Shown in pieces: positions 8,467 through 17,115 of a stretch of 64,000 nucleotides of DNA (positions are counted from its first letter, which is position 1; each line of letters opens with the position of its first letter). This DNA is from Croceibacterium_A sp035626815. GTDB lineage: Bacteria > Pseudomonadota > Alphaproteobacteria > Sphingomonadales > Sphingomonadaceae. The stretch spans positions 94,805 through 158,804 of the forward strand of contig DASPMY010000012.1 of NCBI GenBank assembly GCA_035626815.1, read 5' to 3'. The notes beneath the pieces are model-generated. The model was not told the origin of the DNA. It ran no database searches and worked only from the letters and a program-made list of their open reading frames with translations. Made by a program: the position numbers and the translations under genes.

Positions 8467-9742
8467 CCCCGAGGCGCGGAGCTGGCTGGCTTCGGCTCAG
8501 GATCATCCCGAGTTCCCCGTCCAGAACCTGCCGCTCGGCGTGTTCTCGCCCGCCGATGGCAGGCCACGAGGAGGCGTGGCAATCGGCGACTCCATCCTCG
8601 ATCTGGCCGGCGTCGCGCCGCTGCTCGACGGGGGCGCGCGCGAGGCGGCGCTGCTCGCCGGCGGCGCGGTGCTCAATCCGCTGCTTGGAGCCGGGCGCGT
8701 GCCGCTGCGCGCCCTCAGGCGCGGCCTATTCGCGCTCCTGACCGAGCCAGCGCGCCAGGCCGAGGTCCGGCCGCACCTCTACCCGGCCCCCGAGTGCCGT
8801 GTGCACCTGCCGGTCGCGATCGGCGACTACACCGACTTCTACGCCGGCATCCACCATGCGGTGACCGTCGGCAGCTTGTTCCGGCCCGACAACCCGCTGC
8901 TGCCGAATTACAAGCACGTCCCGATCGGCTATCACGGCCGCGCCTCGTCGGTGCGCGTCTCGGGCGGTGAAGTGGTCAGGCCGAACGGTCAGACCAAGGC
9001 GCCCGATGCCGAGGCGCCGCGCTTCGGCCCGTCCGCGAGGCTCGACTACGAGCTCGAGATGGCGATCTGGGTCGGCACCGGAAACGCTCTCGGCGAACCG
9101 GTGCCGATCGCCGAAGCGGCCGAGCACATCGCCGGCCTGTCGCTCCTCAACGACTGGTCCGCGCGCGACATCCAGGCGTGGGAATACCAGCCGCTCGGCC
9201 CGTTCCTGGCCAAGAGCTTCCACACCACAGTGTCTCCGTGGATCGTCACCCTCGACGCGCTGGCGCCCTATCGCACCGCCCAGCCCGCGCGAGCGCAGGG
9301 CGACCCGGAGCCCCTTCCTTACCTTTTCGCCGCCCATGACCAGGATGCCGGCGCCTTCAACCTGACGATGGACGTCCACCTCTCGACCGCGAGGATGCGC
9401 GGCGATGGCCAGGAGCCGTTTCGGCTCAGCCGCGGACGGATGACCTCGATGTACTGGACCGCGGCGCAACTGCTCACGCATCATGCGTCGAACGGCTGCA
9501 ACTTGCGGCCGGGCGACTTGCTCGGCACCGGCACGCTGTCGGGCGAGGGGCGCGAGAGCATGGGCAGCCTGCTCGAGCTGAGCGGTGGGGGCAAGCAACC
9601 GGTCGAGCTCGGCAACGGGGAAACGCGCACCTTCCTGGAGGACGGCGACGAGGTGATCATCACGGCCTTTGCCGAGGCCGAAGGCTTCGTCCGCCTCGGC
9701 TTCGGCGAGTGCCGCGCCCGCATCGCCCCCGCGCCGCTATGA
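8447..9742 (+). CDS. fahA: Fumarylacetoacetase
   Basis: 431 residues, full length. It hydrolyses fumarylacetoacetate to fumarate and acetoacetate, the last step of tyrosine catabolism. The active-site block DYTDFYAGIHHAVTVG holds Asp130 (metal) and His137 (general base), followed by NYKHVPIGYHGRASS. Later blocks are LLNDWSARDIQAWEYQPLGP and GDLLGTGTLSGE. The GTG start at 8447 is preceded by AAGGAG with a 10-base spacing and gives a 20 bp overlap with the VOC gene. Confidence 0.96.
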   Translation: MIDQTHDPEARSWLASAQDHPEFPVQNLPLGVFSPADGRPRGGVAIGDSILDLAGVAPLLDGGAREAALLAGGAVLNPLLGAGRVPLRALRRGLFALLTEPARQAEVRPHLYPAPECRVHLPVAIGDYTDFYAGIHHAVTVGSLFRPDNPLLPNYKHVPIGYHGRASSVRVSGGEVVRPNGQTKAPDAEAPRFGPSARLDYELEMAIWVGTGNALGEPVPIAEAAEHIAGLSLLNDWSARDIQAWEYQPLGPFLAKSFHTTVSPWIVTLDALAPYRTAQPARAQGDPEPLPYLFAAHDQDAGAFNLTMDVHLSTARMRGDGQEPFRLSRGRMTSMYWTAAQLLTHHASNGCNLRPGDLLGTGTLSGEGRESMGSLLELSGGGKQPVELGNGETRTFLEDGDEVIITAFAEAEGFVRLGFGECRARIAPAPL

Positions 9743-9803
9743 CGGATGCGCGGGGAACGCCGCCCCGCTGCAGGCGTTGACCAGCGGCCCGGGAGGGTTG
9801 CTT

Positions 9804-12734
9804 GTGCCGAATAGCGCGCCGATCATCGAGAACCTGAACGGCGATGGCGTCACTTATGACGCCGCGCCGATCCGGCTCGACGCCCTTGCCGACAGCGCCA
9901 TCAGCGATCCCGATCCGTTCGGCTTCGAGGTCGTTCGCGTCGGCGCGGGTCTCGCGGGCGGGCCCCTGTTTACGCTCGAGGTGCCCGACGGCTCGGGGCG
10001 GATGTATGTGGTCGAGAAGAGCGGCACGATCCGCATCCTCGATCCGGCCACGGGGACGATCGCCGCGACGCCGTTCCTCAGCGTCGCCGGCGAGGTCGCG
10101 ACATCGGGCGAGCAGGGCCTGCTCGGCTTCGCGCTCAGCCCGGACTTCGCCACTAGCGGCGCGTTCTACATCTACATGACCAACACCAGCGGCGACAACG
10201 AGGTCCGCCGCTACAGCATCCTGCCCGGCAACATGAACCAGGCGGACCCGACGACCGCCGATCGCATCCTGCTCCTGCCCCACCCCGGCGCGACCAACCA
10301 CAACGCCGGGTGGATCGACTTCGGGCCGGACAACCTGCTCTACATCCCGACCGGAGACGGCGCGGTCGGGGCCAATGCGCAGTCGCTGAGCAGCCCGCTC
10401 GGCAAGGTGCTGCGGATTGACCCGAGCTCGGACGCCTTTCCGGCCGATCCCGACCGCGACTATGCCATCCCCGCCGGCAATCCCTATGCCGGGGCGATTG
10501 CGGGCCTCGACGAGATCTGGGCCTCGGGCCTCAGGAACCCGTTCCGGGCCAGCTTCGACACCCTCACCGGCAACCTGTGGATCGGCGACGTCGGCGAGGG
10601 CACCCTCGAGGAGATAAACCTTGCGCCCGCCGGGCAGGCGGGCCTCAATTTCGGCTGGAATCTGCAAGAGGGGACCTCCGGCGCCAACAACGCCGCGTTC
10701 ACCCGCCCGGTTGCCGAATACGGCCACGGGAGCGGCCCCTTCCAGGGCAATTCGATCACCGGCGGCCTGGTCTATCGCGGGCCGATCGCCGGGCTCGACG
10801 GACAATACGTGTTTGCCGACTTCTTCGATGAGCTGTGGTCGGTGCCGGTGGGCTCGCTGGTCCAGGGCACGACTTTGCCGAGCAGCGGCTTCACGCTGCG
10901 CGACACCGCCTTCACGCCGAACATCGGCACCATCAACCAGATCACCAGCTTTGCCACCGACGCGGCGGGCAATCTCTACATCACCGACCTCGGGGGCGAG
11001 ATCTTCCGCGTCCAGCCGTCGGCCACGCCCAACTTCGCCGGCGGAAGCCTGACGGTGGAGATCGGCGCGGGGGAAGTGCCGGGCGAGGACCGGCTCGGGT
11101 TTGCCGCCGGGACGGTCGCGACCTCGAACGGCACCAATTTCGGCAGCCAGATCAGCGTCGGCGGGGTGCCGGTCGGGACGATCGCGCCCGGCTGCACCGG
11201 GGCGAACGGCGAGCCGCTCGTCGTCCTGTTCAGCAGCGGCGCGACGCAGGCGACGATTGGGGCGCTCGTCCAGGCGATCACCTATTCGAACGCCTCCGCC
11301 ACCCCAACGCCCGGCACGCGCTCGGTCGCCATCCGGCTGAACGACGGAGCGGGCACCGGCGCGGGCGGCCAGGATACGACCATCGTCACGACCGCGGTCG
11401 CCGTTTCAGCCGGCCTAGGCGGCGAGCTGAACGGCACGCCCGACGACGACGTGCTGGTCGGCGGGGTCGGCGGCGACACCCTCGACGGGCTGGCAGGCAG
11501 CGACCGGCTGTTCGGCGCCGGCGGGAGCGACACGCTCAGCGGCGGCGACGGCGACGACATTCTCGACACCGGCACCGGTACCGACACCCTTCATGGCAAT
11601 GGCGGCAACGACGGGTTCTACTTCGGCGCGAATCTCGACGCCGGCGACCAGGTCGACGGCGGGGCCGGAACGATCGACCAGGTCGGGTTGCAGGGCGACT
11701 ACTCGGTGGGGCTGACGCTGGGGGCCGGCAGCCTGATCAACACGGAGATGCTGGTGCTGCTGCCGGGCAGCGACACGCGGTTCGGCGACCCGGGCACCAA
11801 CGTCTACAGCTACAACCTGACGACGTCCGACGCGAACGTCGTCGGCGGCCAGAATTTCATCGTCAGCTTCAACACCCTGCGCGCGGGCGAGAACGTGACC
11901 TTCAACGGCGCCGCCGAGACCGACGGCACGTTCCTGACCTTCGGTGGATTCGGCAACGACCGCCTGACCGGCGGCGCGGGCGACGACGGGTTCTACTTCG
12001 GCCTCGACCGCTTCGGATCGGGTGACGCGCTCGATGGCCGCGGCGGCAGCCTGGACCAGCTCGGGCTGCAAGGCGACTATGCCGGCGCCAACGCCGTCGT
12101 GTTCGGAGCGGGCCAGCTCGGCGGCGTCGAGATGATCGTGTGCCTGACCGCGGCCGACGCGCGCTTCAACGGCAACCAGGCTCTGCTGTTCAGCTACGAC
12201 CTGACGATGAACGAGGGCAACCTCGCCAACGGCCAGCTGCTGATGATCAGCGCCAACACGCTGGTCGCCGGCGAGAGCCTGGCCTTCGACGGCTCGGCCG
12301 AGACGGACGGCGGGCGCTACACCGTTTTCTCGGGCGGGGGCGACGACACGCTGGTCGGCAGCGCCGGGGCCGACACGTTCTTCGGCGCGGCCGGCGCCGA
12401 CCGGCTCACCGGCGGCGGGGGCGACGACACCTTCGCCTATGTCAGCCAGGCGCACTCCACGTCTGCCGCGCGCGACACCATCCTCGACTTCACCGCCGGC
12501 GACACCATCGACTTGCGCGCGATCGACGCCATCGCCGACGGCGCCGACGACGCCTTCAGCTTCATCGGCGCGGCGGCATTCGGCCACACCGCCGGGCAGC
12601 TGCGCGCCGTGCTCCAGGGCGGCGCCGACTGGCTCGTCGAGGGGGACGTCAACGGCGACGGCGCGGCGGACTTCGCGCTGCTCGTCACCGTCACAGGCGG
12701 CCATGCGATGGGCGGCGGGGACTTCCTGCTGTGA
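9804..12734 (+). CDS. RTX-type secreted protein with glucose/sorbosone dehydrogenase-like beta-propeller
   Basis: 976 residues. The order is: a short N-terminal piece (NSAPIIENLNGDGVTYD) of a repeat domain common in RTX proteins; a PQQ-type sugar dehydrogenase propeller (LEVPDGSGRMYVVEKSGTIR, HNAGWIDFGPDNLLYIPTGD, GLRNPFRASFD); the rest of the repeat domain (NFAGGSLTVEIGAGEVPGED...); RTX calcium repeats (GGDGDDILDTGTGTD); two related modules of about 110 residues; and a C-terminal block like the serralysin secretion domain (DTILDFTAGDTIDLRAIDAI). No Sec signal is seen, so export is probably by type I secretion, but no exporter is encoded here. GTG 9804 has GGGAGG upstream. The frame is open further up, into fahA, but without domain sense. 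Confidence 0.85.
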   Translation: MPNSAPIIENLNGDGVTYDAAPIRLDALADSAISDPDPFGFEVVRVGAGLAGGPLFTLEVPDGSGRMYVVEKSGTIRILDPATGTIAATPFLSVAGEVATSGEQGLLGFALSPDFATSGAFYIYMTNTSGDNEVRRYSILPGNMNQADPTTADRILLLPHPGATNHNAGWIDFGPDNLLYIPTGDGAVGANAQSLSSPLGKVLRIDPSSDAFPADPDRDYAIPAGNPYAGAIAGLDEIWASGLRNPFRASFDTLTGNLWIGDVGEGTLEEINLAPAGQAGLNFGWNLQEGTSGANNAAFTRPVAEYGHGSGPFQGNSITGGLVYRGPIAGLDGQYVFADFFDELWSVPVGSLVQGTTLPSSGFTLRDTAFTPNIGTINQITSFATDAAGNLYITDLGGEIFRVQPSATPNFAGGSLTVEIGAGEVPGEDRLGFAAGTVATSNGTNFGSQISVGGVPVGTIAPGCTGANGEPLVVLFSSGATQATIGALVQAITYSNASATPTPGTRSVAIRLNDGAGTGAGGQDTTIVTTAVAVSAGLGGELNGTPDDDVLVGGVGGDTLDGLAGSDRLFGAGGSDTLSGGDGDDILDTGTGTDTLHGNGGNDGFYFGANLDAGDQVDGGAGTIDQVGLQGDYSVGLTLGAGSLINTEMLVLLPGSDTRFGDPGTNVYSYNLTTSDANVVGGQNFIVSFNTLRAGENVTFNGAAETDGTFLTFGGFGNDRLTGGAGDDGFYFGLDRFGSGDALDGRGGSLDQLGLQGDYAGANAVVFGAGQLGGVEMIVCLTAADARFNGNQALLFSYDLTMNEGNLANGQLLMISANTLVAGESLAFDGSAETDGGRYTVFSGGGDDTLVGSAGADTFFGAAGADRLTGGGGDDTFAYVSQAHSTSAARDTILDFTAGDTIDLRAIDAIADGADDAFSFIGAAAFGHTAGQLRAVLQGGADWLVEGDVNGDGAADFALLVTVTGGHAMGGGDFLL

Positions 12735-12874
12735 AGGATCAGCGCCGAGCCCGCGGGCCGCGCCGCGGTGCCGCAGCCGGGCACGACGACACCGGTTGGG
12801 TGACCGGCCGGGCGCCCTGACGTGGCGCCGCCTCAAGCGGGGCCGTCAGCGGAGCCCATGGCTCCAGGGCTAAG

Positions 12875-12966
12875 TGGCGGAGCGGGTGGGATTCGAACCC
12901 ACGATACGCTTGTGACGTATACACACTTTCCAGGCGTGCGCCTTCGACCACTCGGCCACCGCTCCG
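12875..12966 (-). tRNA. tRNA-Ser(GGA)
   Basis: Read on the minus strand, the acceptor stem GGAGCGG (12960-12966) pairs with CCGCTCC, followed by discriminator G and an encoded CCA. The anticodon loop CTGGAAA gives anticodon GGA. There is a long variable arm typical of class II tRNAs (GTGTATACG...CGTAT region) and the T-loop GTTCGAATC. The total is 92 nt with CCA. It reads UCC and UCU serine codons. Confidence 0.97.
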
Positions 12967-13044
12967 CATGCCTGACGGCGAGCGGCGCAGGTAGCGAGCG
13001 CGCCGCGGGATGACAAGCCGGGCGGCAGACCCTAACGCACCGGC

Positions 13045-13449
13045 ATGACCCGCCCGATCGGCCTGGCCCCGTCCGCCGACGAAATCGAGGCGCTCGCGCG
13101 CGCGGCGCTGGCGCGGCTGCCCGAGCAATTTCACGCCCATCTCGGCGCGGTGGTGCTGCGGGTCGAGGAGTTCGCCGACGAGGCGCTGCTCGCCGAGCTG
13201 GGCATCGCGGACCCGTTCGACCTGACCGGGGTCTACGAAGGCCTGCCGCTGCACGAGAAGTCGATCGAGCACTCGGGCGCCCTGCCCGACCGCATCCGGC
13301 TGTTCCGCGCCCCGATCCTCGACGAATGGATCGCGCGCGGCGACGAGAGCCTCGAAACGCTCGTCGCGCACGTGCTGGTCCACGAGGTCGGGCACCATTT
13401 CGGCCTGAGCGACGAGGCGATGCACGCGCTCGAGGATGAGGTCGGATAA
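13045..13449 (+). CDS. Zincin-like metallopeptidase family protein
   Basis: 134 residues. Near the C-terminus VLVHEVGHHFGLSDEAMH contains the zinc-binding HExxH motif with a third potential ligand downstream (MHALED). The pattern of RLFRAPILDEW then LVHEVGHHFG matches the small cytoplasmic 'possible zinc metallopeptidase' family (Zincin_1), whose substrate is unknown. The stop codon falls inside a strong 15 bp hairpin that probably ends transcription. Confidence 0.85.
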   Translation: MTRPIGLAPSADEIEALARAALARLPEQFHAHLGAVVLRVEEFADEALLAELGIADPFDLTGVYEGLPLHEKSIEHSGALPDRIRLFRAPILDEWIARGDESLETLVAHVLVHEVGHHFGLSDEAMHALEDEVG

Positions 13450-13479
13450 TCCTCCCCGAGCACGCTCGGGGAGGATTAT
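13446..13479 (+). terminator. Strong hairpin after the zincin gene (palindromic repeat of the TCCTCCCCG family)
   Basis: ATAATCCTCCCCGAG (13446-13460) and CTCGGGGAGGATTAT (13465-13479) form a perfect 15 bp stem with a 4-base loop, overlapping the stop codon. It lacks a U-run but would stall or protect transcripts. Its CCTCCCCGAG/CTCGGGGAGG core is identical to the first hairpin of the repeat inside gcvPB. Confidence 0.7.
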
Positions 13480-13517
13480 GCCTTTGCGCACGATCGGCTC
13501 GCTGGCAAACCGCCCGC

Positions 13518-14510
13518 ATGAGGAAGACCATCGCCATCGCGGCCCTCGCCGCCTTCGCCCTCGCCGCCCCGCTCTCCGGGCAGGATATGCCCGAACCGCC
13601 CACCCCCGCCTCCATCGTCGCCGCCGCGCCGGCTTCCGATTGGCGAGCGATCGACCCGGCGGACCTGCTGGTGATGACTCTCGCCGCCGACGCGGGCGGC
13701 AACCCGCGCCAGGTGGTGGTCCAGCTCCTGCCGGCGCCGTTCAGCCAGAGCTGGGTCGGCAACATCCGCACCTTGGCCAAGGCGCACTGGTGGGACGGCA
13801 CCAGCGTCTACCGCGTGGTCGACAACTGGGTCGCGCAATGGGGCGACGGCGAGGACGACGAGGCCAAGGCCAAGCCGCTGCCCGAGGGGATGCGGGTGGT
13901 GGCGGAGAGCGAGTACACGGTGCCGATGTCCTGCGAAGTATATCTGTTCGAAGGCAAGGTGATCGAGGACAGGTGTATTCCGGAGTTCAACGCCATCGAG
14001 GCGGTGGACGCCTACGTAATGAGCGGACAAACCGGCTTCACGGCAGGCTGGCCGGTGGCAATGAAGCTGGAGCCCGAGGGCAACCGCGTCTGGCCGGTCC
14101 ACTGCTACGGCTCCGTCGGCGTCGCGCGCAATCTCTCCCCCGACACCGGCACCGGCGCCGAGCTTTACGCCGTGATCGGCCACGCGCCGCGAGCGCTCGA
14201 CCGCAACATCGCCGTGGTAGGCCGGGTGATCGAGGGGATCGAGCACCTCTCGACGCTGCCGCGCGGCAAGGGCGACGCCGGAGTTTACGACGATCCCGCG
14301 CTGCGGGTGCCGATCGTCTCGGTGCGGCTCGGCAACGAGGTCGGGCAATTGCCGCAGCCTCAATACGAATACCTCGCCAGCGACAGCGCCAGCTTCGCCG
14401 AGTACGTCCGCGTCCGCGCCAACCGCAACGATCCGTTCTACAAGGTTCCGGCCGGCGGGGTCGACGTGTGCAACGTGCAGGTGCCGATCCGCCGGGTGCC
14501 GTCCGAGTGA
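13518..14510 (+). CDS. Secreted cyclophilin-type peptidyl-prolyl isomerase
   Basis: 330 residues with a signal peptide (MRKTIAIAALAAFALAAPLSG). The central part has cyclophilin hallmarks: WWDGTSVYRVVDNWVAQWGD near the start of the fold, ELYAVIGHAPRALDRNIAVVGRVIEGIEHL toward the end. It would catalyse proline isomerisation during folding in the periplasm. Relative to short bacterial cyclophilins it has an insertion and a C-terminal extension with several cysteines. It overlaps the following DUF1905 gene by four bases (GTGA). Confidence 0.85.
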   Translation: MRKTIAIAALAAFALAAPLSGQDMPEPPTPASIVAAAPASDWRAIDPADLLVMTLAADAGGNPRQVVVQLLPAPFSQSWVGNIRTLAKAHWWDGTSVYRVVDNWVAQWGDGEDDEAKAKPLPEGMRVVAESEYTVPMSCEVYLFEGKVIEDRCIPEFNAIEAVDAYVMSGQTGFTAGWPVAMKLEPEGNRVWPVHCYGSVGVARNLSPDTGTGAELYAVIGHAPRALDRNIAVVGRVIEGIEHLSTLPRGKGDAGVYDDPALRVPIVSVRLGNEVGQLPQPQYEYLASDSASFAEYVRVRANRNDPFYKVPAGGVDVCNVQVPIRRVPSE

Positions 14511-14824
14511 CCACGCTCGCCTTCGCCGGTCCGCTCAAGACGATCGTGATCGAGGAAGGCTACGCGCCGATGGGCTTCCTGCGCATCCCGCCCGAGACCG
14601 CCGAGGCGATTGTCGCGCACGCGCTCCAGCGGCGGCTCGACCTGGGCAAGCGGCGCGGGTTCGGCTCGGTCAAGGTGACCGTGACGCTCGGCGAGAGCCG
14701 CTGGCAGACCTCGCTGTTCCCCAACAAGGACGGCAGCTGGTTCCTGCCGATCAAGGCCCCGGTGCGCCGGGCCGAAGGGATCGCCGAGGGCGACCAGGTC
14801 GCGGTCGAGCTCGAATTGCACTGA
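14507..14824 (+). CDS. DUF1905 family protein
   Basis: 105 residues, starting at GTG 14507 inside the stop of the cyclophilin gene. The pattern RRGFGSVKVTVTLGESRWQTSLFP followed by WFLPIKAPVRRAEGI and GDQVAVELEL matches DUF1905, a small beta-barrel fold of unknown function. The overlap suggests translational coupling with the upstream isomerase. Confidence 0.85.
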   Translation: MTTLAFAGPLKTIVIEEGYAPMGFLRIPPETAEAIVAHALQRRLDLGKRRGFGSVKVTVTLGESRWQTSLFPNKDGSWFLPIKAPVRRAEGIAEGDQVAVELELH

Positions 14825-14941
14825 GATCGGTCCCTTTTGCCTTATGCCGTGAACCATATTAGTCCTGTTCTTCGTGGTAGTTGGACGACTGTGCCTATGT
14901 CCTCCGACGTCGCCCTCGGTTCCGGCTCCGACGGGCCTCGG

Positions 14942-17023
14942 CTAGATCCGCTCGGCCTCGGCCACCGCGTCGCTGGCCCGCAAGGCGCTGAGGATGCGCG
15001 TCAGGTGCGCCAGGTCGTGCACCTCGAGGTCGACCTCGTAAGTATGGAACGGGTCGTCGAGCTGGGTCTGCTCGAGCGTGACCACGTTGGCGTGGCCCTT
15101 GGCGAAAATGCCGGCCATCTCGGCCAGCGTCCCGAGCCGGTGGTACAGCACCACTCTCAGCCGTCCGATGGCGCCCTGCGAGCGCTCGCCCCACGAGAGG
15201 TCGACCCAGTCGGCGTCGATCCCGCTGGCGAGCTCGAGGCAGTCGATCGCGTGGACCACCACCCCCTCGCCCTTGACCCTGAGGCCGACGATGCGGTCGC
15301 CCGGCACCGGGTGGCAGCATTCGGCGAGGGTGAAGCCCATCCCCGCGGTCAGCCCCTTGATCGAGATCGCCCGCGTCCGCCCCGGCTCCTCGGGCATCTC
15401 GGCGGTGCTGCCGGGGACGAGCGCCTCCATCACCTCGCGGTCGGTGAGCTTGGCGGCGCCTATGGCGTACATCAGGTCGTCGTCGTCCTCGAGCCCGAGC
15501 CGCTCGACCGCCGCCAGGATCGCCTTCTTGCCGATCTTGGCCGGCAGGCGCTCGGCGATCTGGCCGAACAGCTCCCTGCCGATCGTCGCCACCTCGGCGA
15601 ATTCCTTGGCCCGCACCGCGCGGCGGATCGAGGCCCGCGCCTTGCCGGTGACGACGAAGCCGAGCCACGACAGCTGCGGCTCGGCGTTGGCGCCCTTGAT
15701 GATCTCGACCACGTCGCCGTTGCCGAGCACCGTGCGCAGCGGCATGTGCCGCCCGTTGATCTTGGCCCCGACGGTGCGCGCGCCGAGGTCGGTATGCACG
15801 GCGAAGGCGAAGTCCACCGGGGTCGCGCCCTTGGGCAGCTGGAACAGCGCGCCCTTGGGGGTGAAGGCGAAGATGCGGTCCTGGTAGATCGCCAGCCGGG
15901 TGTGCTCGAGCAGCTCCTCGGCGTCGTGGCTGGCGTCGACGATCTCGATCAGGTCGCGCAGCCAGCCGACCTGGCCGTCGGGCCGGTCGCCCTGCTTGTA
16001 GGCCCAGTGCGCGGCGAGCCCGAACTCGTTGAGGCGGTGCATCGCCTGCGTGCGGATCTGCACCTCGACGCGCATCGAGCTCTCGTAGATCAGCGTCGTG
16101 TGCAGGCTGCGGTAGCCGTTGGTCTTGGGCGTCGAGATGTAGTCCTTGAAGCGCCCGGGCACGAACTGCCACGCCTGGTGCAGCACGCCGAGCGCGCGGT
16201 AGCAGTCCTCGACGGTGTCGGTCAGCACGCGGAAGGCGAAGATGTCGGTCACTTGCTCGAACGGCATGTGGCGCTCGGCCATCTTCTTCCAGATCGAGAA
16301 CGGGTGCTTCTCGCGGCCCCACACCTCGGCCTTGATCCCGGCCTGGGCGAGCGCCTGCTTGATCTGCAGCGCGATCGCGTCGACCTGGCCGTTCTCGGTG
16401 CTGCGCAGCTGCTCGAGCCGGCCGGTGATGGTGGCGTAAGCCTCGGGCTCGAGCTGCTCGAACGCGAGCAGCTGCATCTCGCGCATGTATTCGTACATCC
16501 CCACGCGCTCGGCCAGCGGGGCGTAGATGTCCATCGTCTCGCGGGCGATGCGGCGGCGCTTCTCCGGGCTCTTGATGAAGTGCAGCGTGCGCATGTTGTG
16601 CAGCCGGTCGGCGAGCTTGACCAGCAGCACGCGGATGTCCTCGCTCATCGCCAGGAAGAACTTGCGCAAGTTCTCCGCCGCGCGCTCGTCGTCGGGCATC
16701 TGCTCGAGCTTGCTGAGCTTGGTGACCCCGTCGACCAGCTTGGCGACGTCGGCGCCGAAGTTCTTCTCGATGTCCTCGATCGTCGTCAGCGTGTCCTCGA
16801 CGGTGTCGTGGAGCAGCGCGGTGACGATCGTCTCCTGGTCGAGCTTGAGGTCGGTCATCAGGCCGGCGACCTCGACCGGGTGGCTGAAGTACGGGTCGCC
16901 GCTGGCGCGCTTCTGCGCGCCGTGCTTCTGCACCGTGTAGACGTAAGCGCGGTTGAGCAGCGCCTCGTCGGCCCCGGGCTCGTACGCCTTGACGCGTTCC
17001 ACAAGTTCGTACTGGCGCAGCAT
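14942..17023 (-). CDS. relA/spoT: Bifunctional (p)ppGpp synthetase/hydrolase
   Basis: 693 residues, full-length Rel. The N-terminal HD hydrolase domain keeps the metal motif His72-Asp73 (LLHDTVEDT). The synthetase domain follows (KTNGYRSLHTTL, EVQIRTQAMH), then TGS (FTPKGALFQLPKGATPVDFAF), helical region, a zinc-finger-like CCHPVPGD block and a C-terminal ACT domain (LGTLAEMAGIFAKGHANV). It makes and degrades the stringent-response alarmone. As both catalytic domains look intact it is probably the main Rel enzyme, as in most alphaproteobacteria. ATG 17023 (MLRQYELVERV) is chosen over an upstream in-frame ATG at 17065. Confidence 0.95.
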   Translation of the reverse strand: MLRQYELVERVKAYEPGADEALLNRAYVYTVQKHGAQKRASGDPYFSHPVEVAGLMTDLKLDQETIVTALLHDTVEDTLTTIEDIEKNFGADVAKLVDGVTKLSKLEQMPDDERAAENLRKFFLAMSEDIRVLLVKLADRLHNMRTLHFIKSPEKRRRIARETMDIYAPLAERVGMYEYMREMQLLAFEQLEPEAYATITGRLEQLRSTENGQVDAIALQIKQALAQAGIKAEVWGREKHPFSIWKKMAERHMPFEQVTDIFAFRVLTDTVEDCYRALGVLHQAWQFVPGRFKDYISTPKTNGYRSLHTTLIYESSMRVEVQIRTQAMHRLNEFGLAAHWAYKQGDRPDGQVGWLRDLIEIVDASHDAEELLEHTRLAIYQDRIFAFTPKGALFQLPKGATPVDFAFAVHTDLGARTVGAKINGRHMPLRTVLGNGDVVEIIKGANAEPQLSWLGFVVTGKARASIRRAVRAKEFAEVATIGRELFGQIAERLPAKIGKKAILAAVERLGLEDDDDLMYAIGAAKLTDREVMEALVPGSTAEMPEEPGRTRAISIKGLTAGMGFTLAECCHPVPGDRIVGLRVKGEGVVVHAIDCLELASGIDADWVDLSWGERSQGAIGRLRVVLYHRLGTLAEMAGIFAKGHANVVTLEQTQLDDPFHTYEVDLEVHDLAHLTRILSALRASDAVAEAERI

Positions 17024-17115
17024 TGACGCGAATGTGCGGTGCGGGCTGCCCGGCGGCAAGCGCAAAAGGCGTTACCGCGTTGCCGGACCGGGGCGATGCC
17101 CTCTAAACTGCGGCG

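Noticed and set aside
9669..9803. Upstream extension of the RTX dehydrogenase into fahA
   Set aside because: The extra residues are Ala/Ser/Pro-rich shadow sequence, while GTG 9804 has a ribosome site (GGGAGG) and begins the conserved NSAPIIENL block.
12875..12966. Integration site at the tRNA-Ser gene
   Set aside because: No integrase and no direct repeat of the tRNA 3' end was seen in the flanking genes, which are ordinary high-GC genes.
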